A stretch of DNA of 21,305 nt from Auxenochlorella pyrenoidosa (GCA_001430745.1 KQ481983.1:2786232-2807536); one strand, 5' to 3'; positions 1 through 15,017 are shown, counted from the stretch's first letter. The notes: generated by a model not told the origin, from the sequence alone. Made by a program: numbers and translations.

Positions 1-50
1 CCCACCCCCCCACCCCACCCCCACCCCACCCACCACACACACACACACAC
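1..50 (-). repeat. CA microsatellite and C-rich tract at an RPB1 intron donor
   Basis: Positions 34-50 are a CA run and 1-33 a CCCCAC-rich tract. On the RPB1 strand the exon ends CAG at 51 and the intron begins directly as (GT)8, so the splice donor itself is made of the repeat. The intron continues beyond the window. Confidence 0.9.
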
Positions 51-3701
<3,651 letters not shown>

Positions 3702-4454
3702 GGCCGCCGCTGCACCTCCCTCCTCGTCCTGCTGTTTCCACGCAACTGCTAGGCTTTCACCACCTCTGCGCTACTAACTGCAAATTACCACCCATGTGCA
3801 GCGACAGTCAGAATGAGAGGGCTGGCTTCAACGACCGGCAGGCAGCGGTGGCGGCAGCGGGCGAGAGTTGGGAACAGGACGGAGCGGGAGGGCGGAGCAG
3901 CGCCGGCGCAACAGATTGACAGATTTGGCTCTCACCTGCGCTGGAGTTTGAGCGCCCAGGGCTCGGGTGGCAGGGGCACTTCGCACACTTGCCGTGACAG
4001 TCCTCGCGGCCCGGCGCCCGCCGAGCGCCTGCAGCAGCCCTCGAGCTTCTGCAGATGTTCGCGATGAACTGCTCAGCCAAGCTGCTGCGCCTAATTGATC
4101 AGGAGCTCTAGTGCGGAGGCCATCGCCCGCGCGTCCTTTATGTCGAGGCTCAAAAGCCTGCAGGCACTAGAGAGACTGCCGCGACGTGTGCGCTCTTGGA
4201 TTGGCGCCAGCACGCTCGCCGCCCACCTGGCGCCGCCGGTGCTGGGACTCGGCTGCGTCCTGCTTGCAGGTTGCATCTGTGCGAGCTTCCAGACTACGTG
4301 CATGCTGCTCAAGCCCTGAGAGACCTGATCTGAGCGTCTGTGGTTGTGGCGAGCCTTGCAGTGCATGGCAAGAGTTGCTTTTCCAGGCGTGCACGCATGG
4401 CCCCTGCTGGGAGCGGACGAACAAACGCTGATCCAGCCGTGCAGGACATGCTCC
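3702..4454. other. Intergenic interval: RPB1 5' flank and SDR 3' flank
   Basis: Both flanking genes are on the minus strand, so the right part should hold the 3' UTR of the SDR gene and the left part the promoter and 5' UTR of RPB1. I see no convincing independent gene here. No TGTAA on the minus strand was found downstream of the SDR stop, so its poly(A) signal is unassigned. The only coding-like piece is the candidate exon at 3936-4080, listed separately. Confidence 0.6.
3936..4080 (-). other. Candidate upstream exon or uORF of RPB1
   Basis: A minus-strand ATG at 4080-4078 opens a 145-bp stretch starting MAEQFIANICRSS and containing a Cys-rich CHGKCAKCPC segment. It ends in GCAG followed by GTGAGA, a donor of the type used locally. 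Splicing from 3936 to the AG at 3711-3710 would keep frame and add about 51 residues before the RPB1 start. RPB1 orthologues normally begin near MADRYSYSP, so an upstream ORF or 5' UTR is equally possible. It resembles no family I recognise. Confidence 0.25.
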
Positions 4455-6438
<1,984 letters not shown>

Positions 6439-6694
6439 GTTGATGGCTTATGTTTACTCTATCCTCAAGATCGAAACAGCCCAATTGGGAAGCGAGCCTC
6501 TGCAAAATTCCCATGCCGAGCAAAGATCAGACCAACCTCCCCCATGGCCCGGCTTACTTCTTTTCCACTGATCCGAAGTGCAGACATCTGCCGATCGCTT
6601 TTAGACGGCCTCCCCGATTGCTTGGGCCTGCACACCCAATCGACTCCTCCTGCAGAGCCCTCCTGCATAGCCCTGCCCGCCACACCAAGCATTC
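6439..6694. promoter_or_regulatory. Divergent intergenic region between SDR and kinase genes
   Basis: The 256 bp between the SDR ATG (minus) and the kinase ATG (plus) must hold both promoters and 5' UTRs. The first third is AT-richer than its surroundings. No clear TATA box was identified. Calling it a bidirectional promoter is inference from the gene layout. Confidence 0.55.
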
Positions 6695-7494
6695 ATGGCG
6701 GCTCAGGACCCGTTTTCGGGCCCAACAGCCATACCGCGCAACAGGTGACGCTGCCACAGCGCTGCCGCTCCTCCGACTGCCGGCCGCTCCTGCCGGTGCT
6801 GTCGGTCACCCTGCGCTATGCGCACTTCCCGCTCGCTTTTGCAGCTCTGCGCATCGGCTGGAGGAGCTGGAGCTGCAGGTGCAGGTTGCGCACCAGGTGA
6901 ATGCCCACCTGAACGCCGAGGTAGAGCGCATGACGGCGGCGGTGGAGGCGCTGCAAGCAGAGCGGTCGGCATTCGAGCGGCACATCAAAGACCTCGCAGC
7001 CAAGCTGGCCGCAGCACGTGCAGCCCTGCCAGAGGCTCAGGCAGCAGCACAGGCAGAGGCGGATGCAGAAGCGGCCGAGGAAGCAGAGGCGGCGGCGGCG
7101 GGGGAGGGCGCGCTCGTCTCGGATCGCTTCGCTGCCGACCTCCCCTCAAGCAGGGACCTGGCCAGCGGCGGCGGCAGCGCCGCCAGCGGCGATGCCGCTG
7201 CAAATGAAGATGGGGTCAGCGATGTGCAGCCATGGCTGCAGGATGGGGCATGGCAGCGACTGCAGGCGGCTGGGCGGCGGCAGAGCTGGCTGGTGGCGCC
7301 CGAGGAGGTCATCCTTGGGGAAGTCGTGGGCAGGGGCACCTTTGGTGAGGCCCCAGCACCCCCTGGTCGGGATGCTGTTGACCCAGACGGTTGTGCTGGT
7401 CGAAGCTGGTGCTCTGTTGGTGCCAGAGCGTGCATGGCCCGCTGCATGCCAAGCAGCACCCAAGTGCGCATGCCTGTGATGCTTCGGCTGCAGT

Positions 7495-7530
<36 letters not shown>

Positions 7531-9324
7531 CGCCCGGTCTGTGGCCCATGCCAGGCGTGGTGCACCGCGCCACCTGGCGGGGCGGCTGCGTGGCGGTCAA
7601 GCGGGTGCAGCCGCAGACGCGGGAGCAGGCGACCACGTTTGTGCGCGAGGTGGAGGCGCTGGCGCAGCTGCGCCACCCGCACGTGATGCAGCTGTATGCG
7701 GCCTGCGTGCGCCCGCCCCGCGACTTCTGGCTCATCTGCGAGCTGCTCGGGTGAGGGGTGCTGCGTCGAGGGCACTGGGTGCTGCCTGCTTGGCCGGCCG
7801 GCTTGGGGCGTGCGTCTCGGCAAGCCGCACGTGCAGGCCAGCTTGCTGCGCGGCTCGACTGATGGTGCTGGTGTGAGCGGAATGGCAATGCCTGCCGAGG
7901 GCGTGGCCCACCCTTCACCTGTGTTTTCACTCCCTTGCCTTGCCTTTGCCAGCGGCGGCACACTGGCCACTTGGCTGTATGGCGAGCCTACTGCGCGGCG
8001 CCTGCCACAGCGCTCCCTCACCGAGCGACTGAAGATGGCGCTAGATGTGGCGCGCGGCATGCAGGTGAGCCAGTCCCGAGAAATTGCGTGCAGGGATGCA
8101 ATGGCAAAAGTGGGAGGAGATGTGCAGCGCTTGTGGCCTCAATGGTGAAGGCGCTGTGCTGCCCAGCTGCCACTCGAGTCATTTCGAGGTCCCTGCTGTG
8201 GCACCTCAGGCGCTGGAGGAGCACGTGCCCCAGATTCTGCACCGAGACCTCAAGCCCAGCAATGTGGTGAGCAGAAGACCTGGTGCAGGACCGCGGCCGA
8301 TAAGGGTGCATGCCTGGCCTGCTCCCTGCGTTGCGCCTGCAACCCCTGCTACGACAGCGCTCCTGCCTGCTGTCCTGACATCGCCGCGTCTCCCCGGCAG
8401 TGTCCCCACAGCACCCGCCGCCCCTCTGCGCCCTGGCTGAGCCCGCAGTTCATCGACAGCACAGGCACCGCCAAGATTGCAGACTTTGGGCTGGCCCGCA
8501 TCCTGTCTCCTGCCGCCATGGTGTCGCTCACGGGGGAGACCGGCTCCTACCTGTGGATGGCGCCAGAAGTGATCAGGCAGGCAGCCGGGGCCCCCGGGGC
8601 GGGGCTGCCCACACCGGGGCGCGCCTAGGCGGGCCAAAGCATCACCCCCAGAGCGTCCACACACAGCTGGGCTGTCCCTCCCCTGCACATCCCTGGCATG
8701 CCGCACCATGCAGGCATGCGTGCTCCACGGCATCAGCGCACCACAGCTCTTGGACCCAGCAGGCCATGTTCCCTCCCTGCCCCTCCCGGCCATGCGCAGG
8801 CACGAGGCATACGACTCGCGCGCCGACTGCTGGTCCTTTGGCGTGCTGCTGGTGGAGCTGCTCACGCAGCAGAAGCCGTACTCCCAGCTATACCTCACCC
8901 CTGTCCAGGTTGCCATCCAGGTGGGGCGGGGCCCTGGGCGCCCGGGGGGGCGGCCTGTTCGCACCGCTGCGCTGACCGGCTTGCCTGGTAGCGGGCGCCA
9001 GCCAGCGGGCGCGCATCAAAGACCCCAGACACCCGCACGTGCTCCGGTCGTCCCTGCTTGTTGCCGCAGGTGGCGGACAGCAGCCTGCACCCGCAAGTGC
9101 CGCCCGGCTGCCACCCCGCGCTCGCCGAGCTGCTGCTGTCTGTCTTCTCGCCCGACCCCCTGGAGCGCCCCTCCTTTGGCTTCATCGTGGCCCGCCTGGA
9201 GGCGGTGCTGCACGAGGTGCGGCAGCAGGCTGCGGTGGCGCAAGCCGAGGGCCTGCTGGGGCGGTGGAGCCGCTGGCGCGAGGGCGCCGCGGCGGCAGTC
9301 GCCAGCGGTAGCAGAGCCTCGTGA
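6695..9324 (+). CDS. Raf-like (TKL) protein kinase with N-terminal coiled coil, 8 exons, 472 aa
   Basis: Exons: 6695-6744, 6845-7344, 7555-7750, 7953-8064, 8210-8266, 8449-8576, 8800-8920, 9070-9324, all phase-consistent. Residues 17-110 form a heptad-rich, Ala/Glu-rich coiled coil starting SAHRLEELELQVQ. The kinase domain follows: glycine loop VVGRGTFG (177-184), ATP-binding Lys199 in CVAVK, helix-C Glu215, catalytic loop HRDLKPSN with Asp299, metal-binding DFG (317-319), APE (343-345), DCWSFG and RPSF. All catalytic residues are present, so it should be active. HRDLKPSN together with WMAPEVI-R-HEAYD fits the plant/algal Raf-like TKL group. No known sensor domain is visible, so the input signal is unknown. 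Intron 8577-8799 begins GCAGGC. Intron 7345-7554 is stop-free and in frame (see findings). Confidence 0.94.
7499..7528. repeat. (AC)15 microsatellite in kinase intron 2
   Basis: A run of fifteen AC dinucleotides lies 26 bases upstream of the exon 3 acceptor of the kinase gene, where a polypyrimidine tract is normally expected. Confidence 0.95.
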
Positions 9325-9426
9325 TGGCGGGGGCGGCTGCTCTGCAGACTGCCCTCTCCTGTACATCTTGTAGCCCCCCGCAGTGATGTTTCCCCTGCCG
9401 TATTCATCCTTGTGTACACTGCACAC

Positions 9427-9431
9427 TGTAA
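9427..9431 (+). terminator. TGTAA poly(A) signal of the kinase gene
   Basis: TGTAA, the chlorophyte poly(A) signal, occurs 103 bases after the kinase stop codon and before the CTF8 start. Confidence 0.7.
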
Positions 9432-9590
9432 TGCTCTGTGCCGAATGCTCACCAGCCGCCCAGCCTGCCAGTGGCCCAGCTGGCGACAGGCAGGCAGGTC
9501 CTTTAATTGAAATTTCGCACATCGCCCGCCTGCAAAGCGCGCTCGATACCCGCCTACCGTCTGCGGCACCTCATTTCGCCACCGAACGTA

Positions 9591-10374
9591 ATGCTGGTGC
9601 CGCTCACCGCGGAGGAGGGCAGCAGCCGGCCCTGGGCGCTGCTGGAGATGCAGGGCGAGCTGGAGCGTAAAGACGGCGGATCACTGGAAGAAGCCTTCGA
9701 CGTGGGCACGCTCTCCGTGTCCTCCAGCGTGAGCGCCGGCCGGCCGTCGCGGCAGCAGGTGCAGCAGCCGACAGCGCTTGCAGTGGGCCCATCCTGTGGC
9801 TATACTAACGTGGACCTGGAACCTCTTTTCTGCAGGGGTCTGTGCTGCTCACCATTGGCTACCACCAATTGGAGGGCAAGCGCATGGAGCTCAAAAAGCC
9901 CTTTGCAGTGCTGGACAGAGCGGCGGGAGGAGAGGGCGGTGCGACGGGATACAAGGTGGGCGAGGAGGCTCTAGAATGCATCCTTCAATGATTTAGGGCT
10001 GACTTTTGAGAATTTGGGGGCGGCTCAAGGAGTTGGGCTGCGACCGGGTTGGTGTTGGGCGCCAATGGGTATTGAGGCGCCAGAAACATGAAACTTTCTA
10101 CATGTAAAAGAACAAGGCACATTGGCGAGTACTGCCGGGATGGTCCTTTGGCAAATTGGAGCTGCTTATTGATCACCGCTGAAACACATGCCCTGTCTGA
10201 GGTCCTCAACATGAATGCGCAGCCAAGCAGCCTTGCCATGCAATACTATGCTTGCTGCCCAAACTGTCTCAACCACTCCCTCTCTCCTGCCCCCAGGTGA
10301 TTGGTGTTGTTCGGGAGAAGATCCTGTTCAAGGCGCGACCACGAGCACTGATTACAAAGCCCGGTGGGAGGTGA
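9591..10374 (+). CDS. CTF8: CTF8, subunit of the Ctf18 alternative clamp loader, 3 exons, about 121 aa
   Basis: Ctf8 works with Dcc1 and Ctf18 in an RFC-like complex that loads PCNA and supports sister-chromatid cohesion in the nucleus. Exons: 9591-9758, 9836-9955, 10297-10374. Recognisable blocks in order: RPWALLEMQGELE, GTLSVSS, LLTIGYHQLEGKRMELKKPFAVL and the C-terminal VIGVVREKILFKARPRALI, matching the small Ctf8 family in order and length (about 120 aa). The start is the first ATG that gives the conserved N-terminal block. The end of exon 1 is ambiguous: donors at 9759 (GTGCAG) and 9729 (GTGAGC) are both phase 0 and differ by ten residues. Intron 1 has a perfect TACTAAC. The gene follows the kinase on the same strand and converges with the EF-hand gene. 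Confidence 0.9.
9803..9809 (+). other. TACTAAC branch site in CTF8 intron 1
   Basis: The exact fungal-type consensus TACTAAC lies with its branch adenosine (9808) 27 bases before the acceptor AG at 9834-9835 and is followed by a CTCTTTTCTG pyrimidine tract. Most other introns here show no such strong match. Confidence 0.7.
10352..10356 (-). terminator. Candidate TGTAA signal of the EF-hand gene, inside CTF8 exon 3
   Basis: The minus strand reads TGTAA here, about 153 bases downstream of the EF-hand stop codon. If used, the EF-hand 3' UTR overlaps the last coding exon of CTF8 in antisense. Confidence 0.45.
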
Positions 10375-10508
10375 CGTCGGCATGCCGCGTGAGCGAGAGC
10401 GGGACTGCAAGAGAGGCAAGCGAGCAACAGGACAGCAAGCAATTTCTTTGACGCAGCGGCAGAATGCCAGCACACTGGACTGGGCACCGCAGCAGTCCAA
10501 CTCAGCGG

Positions 10509-11878
10509 CTACTTGGCGGCAATTGCAGCAGCAGCCGGGCTGCTCGCCATGCCGCTGCCCTTGCTCTTCATTGTTGGCCGGCTCCTGATCTGCTGCAGTT
10601 GGTGCAAGTGCAAGCAGCCCAGGAACTCTGTCAGGCTGAGCGTCTTGCCGGTATTCAGGTCGGCGGTGCCGAACACCGCTGCCAGCTGCGCATCCAGCGC
10701 GTCCTGCACCCGCGTGGATAGGGGGGGAGGGCTTGTCAACGGAAGAGCGGTATCCCTGGGTCCCTTTGCCATGAGCAACATAATGCACCCGCCGATGTAG
10801 GGCGAGCAGCGCCTTCCGCGGCACTCTGCATGTATGCAGCATATCAGCTACCAGATTGGTAGGCAGGTGGCGCAAAGCCCGGGCTGCGAGGTGGCACCCA
10901 CCTTGCCCACTCGCAGGTAGGTGATCTTCATGGCCTCCTCCAGCGCCACCCGGTGGCCGCTGCCCGCGGGGCTTGGCTTAGCGTGCAGCAGGAAGAGCAC
11001 CACGTTGTAGAGCCCGCGAGGCTCGGTGCCTGCTGGTGCGGGTGGGGATCGTGGGGTGTTGGCAGGGCTGCAGGGGGGGTGCCATACATTGTTTGCACCC
11101 AGCAAGCTGTGTCAAAGATTATGGGAGAGGCGCTGCGCCCACAACTGCAGAAGAGAGAGCCAGCATGCATGTACTGCACATTGCGCAACGCACCCGCCTT
11201 GTCCTCGCGGCAGCGCTGCCACATGGCCTGGAACTCTGGCCAGTTGACAAAGCCGTCGCAGTCCTCGTCCACCTCCCAGATCATGTCCTCCACCTCTGTC
11301 TGCACGGGGTTGCACAGCAAGTGCCCCAAGGGGGCAGGCAGCAAGGGTCGAGAGCGCGCTGTGTGTTGTCGGCCGGGCAGAGCTGGGCCCCTCCAGGGCA
11401 CGCACCTTCTTGGCCTTGCGCTCTGCCGACTCAAAATAGGTGCGCAGCTCTTCAGCGCCGATCTGGCCCCGGCGGTTGCAGTCTAGCAAGTCGAAGGCTG
11501 CCCGCAGCTGCTGCGTCTCGTTCTTCCTCGCGTAGCGCTCCTGCAACGGGCGGTGGCAACGCCAGCTCTCTCAGGAGGGCGGCGCGGGTGGTGGGGTGCA
11601 ATCGCAGTCGAAAATTAGGCCTTGACGACCCTCACCCGCGACTCTTCCGACATCCCGGTGGCTTCTGCGAGTCGGACGAGAGAAGTCAAATTTTGCAGAG
11701 GGTGTCGGCGACCCGGCAATGCGAATAATTGACGAGAATTGTTGTTGTTGAGTGTGCGATGAAGAACGGGCAATTCGCTTCGCTTCGCCAGCCCTGCTGT
11801 TGCCATGCTGAGCCGTCTGTTGACCATCTCAGGGCGCTCCTGAGTGAGTTTTGGATCTTTTTTGAAAAGAGACATCAT
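10509..11878 (-). CDS. EF-hand calcium-binding protein, 5 exons, 268 aa
   Basis: Exons: 11878-11636, 11540-11406, 11299-11194, 11029-10902, 10703-10509. The N-terminal 80 residues are basic and match no domain I know. Residues 101-112 form a first EF loop (DCNRRGQIGAEE) with non-ideal ligands at loop position 5. Residues 137-148 are a canonical loop (DEDCDGFVNWPE). Residues around 170-195 look like a degenerate third hand with an insertion. Residues 219-230 (DLNTGKTLSLTE) are a fourth loop with good spacing. The arrangement suggests a four-hand calmodulin-like protein with two or three calcium sites. The partner and function are unknown. The start is the first in-frame ATG; a second ATG follows directly. 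It is divergent from the HSBP gene (118 bp apart) and convergent with CTF8 (134 bp apart). Confidence 0.86.
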
Positions 11879-11996
11879 GGTGCGCCTGTTGGAGGGAACT
11901 GCTGCATACACGTTCCTTCGAGAACGACGACCTCAAGCAGTTCCAAACAATGGCTGCCTCACCCTCCTGCAGGCTCAGGTCCCCTCCCTCTATTCC
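11879..11996. promoter_or_regulatory. Short divergent promoter between EF-hand and HSBP genes, with an HSE-like dyad
   Basis: Only 118 bp separate the two start codons. TTCGAGAA at 11917-11924 has the TTCnnGAA form of a two-unit heat-shock element. It is 72 bp upstream of the HSBP ATG. A third unit is not present, so the match is minimal. Confidence 0.4.
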
Positions 11997-12303
11997 ATGC
12001 GCCTCGGGCAGCAGCAGACGGCGGCACCGAGTGATCTGGGCACGTTTGTGAGTAGGCGGGCGCCCCTTGCGCTGGCGCCGGCGCCGCCAACGGCATCTGC
12101 ACGGCCAGGCATACCATCCCCTGCCCTCCTCCCGTGTGCTACCTCCGCAGACCCAGCAACTGCTGCAGGAGATGCGGCAGCGCATGCAACAGGCCTCAGA
12201 GCGCGTGGCGGCGCGCATGGCAGCTGCAGCAGAGCAGGTCGACGCCCTGGAGCACGACCTTCTTGGCTTGGTGGAGCCGGCGCGGCGGCGGCCGCAGCCC
12301 TGA
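11997..12303 (+). CDS. Heat-shock factor-binding protein 1 (HSBP1)-like, 2 exons, 67 aa
   Basis: HSBP1 is a small trimeric coiled-coil protein that binds the oligomerisation region of heat-shock factor and dampens its activity. Exons 11997-12047 and 12151-12303, phase 0. After a 12-residue leader the protein reads SDLGTF, then TQQLLQEMRQRMQQAS, VAARMAAAAEQVDALEHDL. This keeps the family pattern DLT-x-FVQNLLQQMQ-x-RFQ-x-MS-x-RIDEM-x-RIDDLE, and the length is typical (about 70-85 aa). The family's usual Ile residues are replaced by Val, Met and Ala, which may reflect GC pressure. The ATG choice is the nearest in-frame one to the conserved block. It was easy to miss because the gene is short and split. 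A TGTAA lies 44 bp after the stop. Confidence 0.85.
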
Positions 12304-12346
12304 GCACCTGTGGGGCAGGATCATCTTGCCAGCTCCCATTCTGGCC

Positions 12347-12351
12347 TGTAA
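12347..12351 (+). terminator. TGTAA poly(A) signal of the HSBP gene
   Basis: TGTAA begins 44 bases after the HSBP stop codon on the plus strand, 21 bases from an opposing TGTAA for the rhodanese gene. Confidence 0.7.
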
Positions 12352-12371
12352 GGGCCACGCCGTGCGGTTGC

Positions 12372-12376
12372 TTACA
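12372..12376 (-). terminator. TGTAA poly(A) signal of the rhodanese gene
   Basis: The minus strand reads TGTAA 65 bases downstream of the rhodanese stop codon. Cleavage 10-20 bases further on would overlap the HSBP transcript end. Confidence 0.7.
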
Positions 12377-12440
12377 GGCCAGGCAGTTGCACCGGTGGCA
12401 GGCTGGGCACGCAACATGCAGTGGCTGTCCCTCGGGCTGC

Positions 12441-14225
12441 CTACATCACAGGGATGCCCATCTGCGCCAGCTCCACCCGCCCCGCCTCCGCGTTGATGGG
12501 CTCGACCTGGAAGGGCTCCGCCTCGGGCGGGACATCCTGCAGGCCAGCAGGGGCGCACGCTTGGAACCAGTTTCAGAGAGGCAGCATGGGCGGGACGTCC
12601 ACAGGCCCTCGGTGACCCGACTGCTGCCCGGCTCAGCAGGGCGGCCCTCACCTGCAGGCGGTACCCGCGGTACGGCTTGACCGCCGGGTCCAGCCGCCAG
12701 CCGTACACGCCCTGCCGCAGCACCAGGACGCGGGACAGCCCCGCATCCTGCGCCAGCTGGGCCGCCCAGCCAGCACGCACATTGGTGCGGCCTGCGGGGC
12801 AGGGAGTAGGTTGAGGGGCCCTGCTAGACAAACAGTGCGAAGCACGGGCTCCCAGAGGGGCGGACTGAACGAGGCGACGCTCGGCTAGCGCAGCGGAGGG
12901 CGTGCACCCCGGTGGCTCACAGGAGAAGATGACAAGGTCCTCCGCGCCCGGCTTGGGGAAGCGGTACTGCGCTGCAAACTGGTCGGGCGGCAGCGCAAGC
13001 GCGCTCGCCACCTGGTCCACTGCAAGTGGAAAAATGCCCAGACAAGTGAGTCGCCCGCCTGGCAGGACTGGTAACGCTGTTGAGCGCCTCCAGGCACCCA
13101 AACAGCACCCCAGCATGCTATGTGGCGCACAGCAGAACCGGCCCACATGCGAAGCCTCTCCCAGCTCACCGGGGATGTGCATGGCGCCCTTGATGGCCCC
13201 GTACAGCGCGCGCTCATCGCTGCGCCGCACGTCAATTAGCATGGCCGGCGGGGCGTGCACCACGCCGCCGGGGCCGCCACCGCCGGCCTTATCCGCCGCC
13301 ATGCCCAGCAGCACCGAGAGCGCGTCCCTGTTGATGAAGCGCAGGTCCGCCTGCGGCTGCGCCACCCCCGCCGCCAGCTGCTGCAGGCCCCCCTCCAGCA
13401 CCAGCGAGCGCTGGAAGCCGCAGGAGGCTGCCGAGGCGGCTGCCCGCGCCTCCTCCTCCTCCGTGTCCCCCACAAACACAAGCGTGAAGTTGGGCGTGGG
13501 GAAGGGCACCCCCTGAAAGGACTCTGACCAGGCCGCCGGGGAGCCCAGCACCGTGGCCACGCGCGACTCTACAGGGAGGGCGGGCACGCGTCAGCGGCAG
13601 GCGGTGACGACTTGAGAAGGGGCCTGGCCGGCGCAGTGTCGCAGCGGGTTGGATGGCAGCATTGCACAATACACGACTCTTTAGCAACGGCTTGTTTTCA
13701 TGAGGGCAGCGAGCCATGGCAAGCTGAGCGGGGTGGAAAACGGGCGAGTGCCAAGGCAGGCCAGGAAACGGGCGGGTCTCACCCGGCAGGCGCAGCGCTC
13801 CGCGCAGCTCGGGCGGCAGCGCATCATGCGGGCCCGACCCCGGAGCGCGCAACAGAAAAATGTGGTGCGGGCAAGGGCCCGTCTCAACCTGCAGGGCCCA
13901 GCCGGGATGGCGGATCAAAAGCTAAAAGCTACACTGCGATGCCATGGAGGGGGTGTGAACTGCAGCAGGCTGCATCCTGGGCATGCCTGCGGCTGCCATG
14001 CTCTGCCCAGCCAGGTTCTTTTGGCTGCCGCACCAGCATGCGCAGCGCCACGGGTGAGAGGCGTGCATAGAAGCGGCCCAGCGTGCGCCGCGACGCCTGC
14101 CGCCCCGCCTCCTCCTCGCGCCGCTTGCGGTTGAGCTCCGCACGCAGCCACCGCACGCCCCATGCCAGCAGCGTGAGCAGCAGCGCGCTGCTGAGGCTGC
14201 CACCCGCGTTGTTGATGAGCGCCAT
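12441..14225 (-). CDS. Tandem rhodanese-domain protein, probably membrane-anchored, 6 exons, 343 aa
   Basis: Rhodanese folds transfer sulfane sulfur or act as regulatory modules. Exons: 14225-14034, 13888-13783, 13568-13170, 13019-12921, 12791-12652, 12536-12441. Residues 10-27 are a hydrophobic helix (SLSSALLLTLLAWGV), then a basic stretch, suggesting an N-terminal membrane anchor or targeting region. Residues about 65-150 look like a first rhodanese repeat ending GFQRSLVLEGG, but the active-site strand reads FVGD with no Cys, so it is probably inactive. Residues about 175-310 form the second repeat: MLIDVRRSDERALYG, IKGAMHIPV, and the active loop CRTNVRA with Cys266, then RVLVLRQGVYGW. The Cys266 codon is split by an intron (T/GC). 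A 5' UTR intron is possible, because a CTGTAG acceptor-like site precedes the ATG by 22 bases. Substrate and organelle are unknown. Confidence 0.86.
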
Positions 14226-15017
14226 GGCAGGCCGCCCAGTCGAACGCCTACAGACAGGCAAGGAGAGCGCGGGAGCGGCAGTTCGAGCGGGTGGCTCGGG
14301 CCCGCAGCACGGGCCGGCGGCACACTCATTGTGTGATCGGCTGGCTGTGCTGCAGCATTCTTTTAGCATGCTCTGCGCCTCACCTCAACTGCGAGAACAC
14401 CCAGACGTCTGCGTAGCCGCCTCAAGCAAAAACACAGCGCTCTGACTTGTACTTTGGCTATTCTGCAAGTTAAGTATTGATACACTCGGGGGCAGATCGG
14501 GAGCGTTCTGGGCGAATTGGACCTGCAACTTCACGGTCGGCGCCCGGCTCGAAAACCCTGCTGCCACTCTGTCAGCACTGCTCACCAAACTTGCTGCCTA
14601 GATCATCGACATCAGGGAGGTCACATCTATATTCCTGGATCGTCGCCCCGGTCGACAGAGGACCTTGGTATAGAGTCTCCCGCTCTCTCCCGCCTCCCAC
14701 TGCCCCGGCCACCTTTGCCAGAGGAAAGGCGAGTGAACGGTGATGTGAGCAGGCCTTAGATCCTCGGTAGGCGGCTGCCCTGTTCCGACACTTCCCTCCT
14801 AGACTGTGCCGCTGCCGTCGCGGTGCTGTACCCGTCATGCGGTCAGAGCTTACAAGCTTTGCATGCTGCTCCCTTGCTGTTTGCACTGCATGCAGTTGCG
14901 TGTTCTCTGATCAGGCGTATTGCACATCTGCCGTGGAGCTTCCCAACGCTCTGGTTCTAGCCTGCAACACCGTTCACAGTTTCTGCCAGCGGTGCCAGGA
15001 CGACGAGTTGAGGCACC
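14226..15017. other. Divergent intergenic interval between rhodanese and MEMO genes
   Basis: This 792-bp interval should contain both promoters and 5' UTRs. It is AT-richer around 14420-14490 and 14600-14690, with short ATAT/TATA runs (TCTATATTCC near 14626, GGTATAGAG near 14668) that could be promoter elements. Short open frames on both strands do not match any family and do not join in phase to either gene, so no extra gene is called. A 5' UTR exon of the rhodanese gene could lie here. Confidence 0.5.

Noticed and set aside
6450..6694. Upstream in-frame extension of the kinase open frame
   Set aside because: This frame runs through the promoter and intron 1. The ATG at 6695 spliced at 6744 to 6845 gives a better start and consistent phase.
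9956..10296. AT-richer 341-bp intron of CTF8 containing TGTAA at 10103, considered as a hidden ncRNA or premature poly(A) site
   Set aside because: No snoRNA boxes, tRNA arms or other RNA signature were convincing, and one five-base signal is expected by chance in such a stretch.
14385..14886. Minus-strand open frames with a donor-like GTGAGC near 14580
   Set aside because: Possible exon-like pieces (around 14580-14640) do not join in phase to the rhodanese start, and neither frame matches a family; more likely 5' UTR or promoter sequence.
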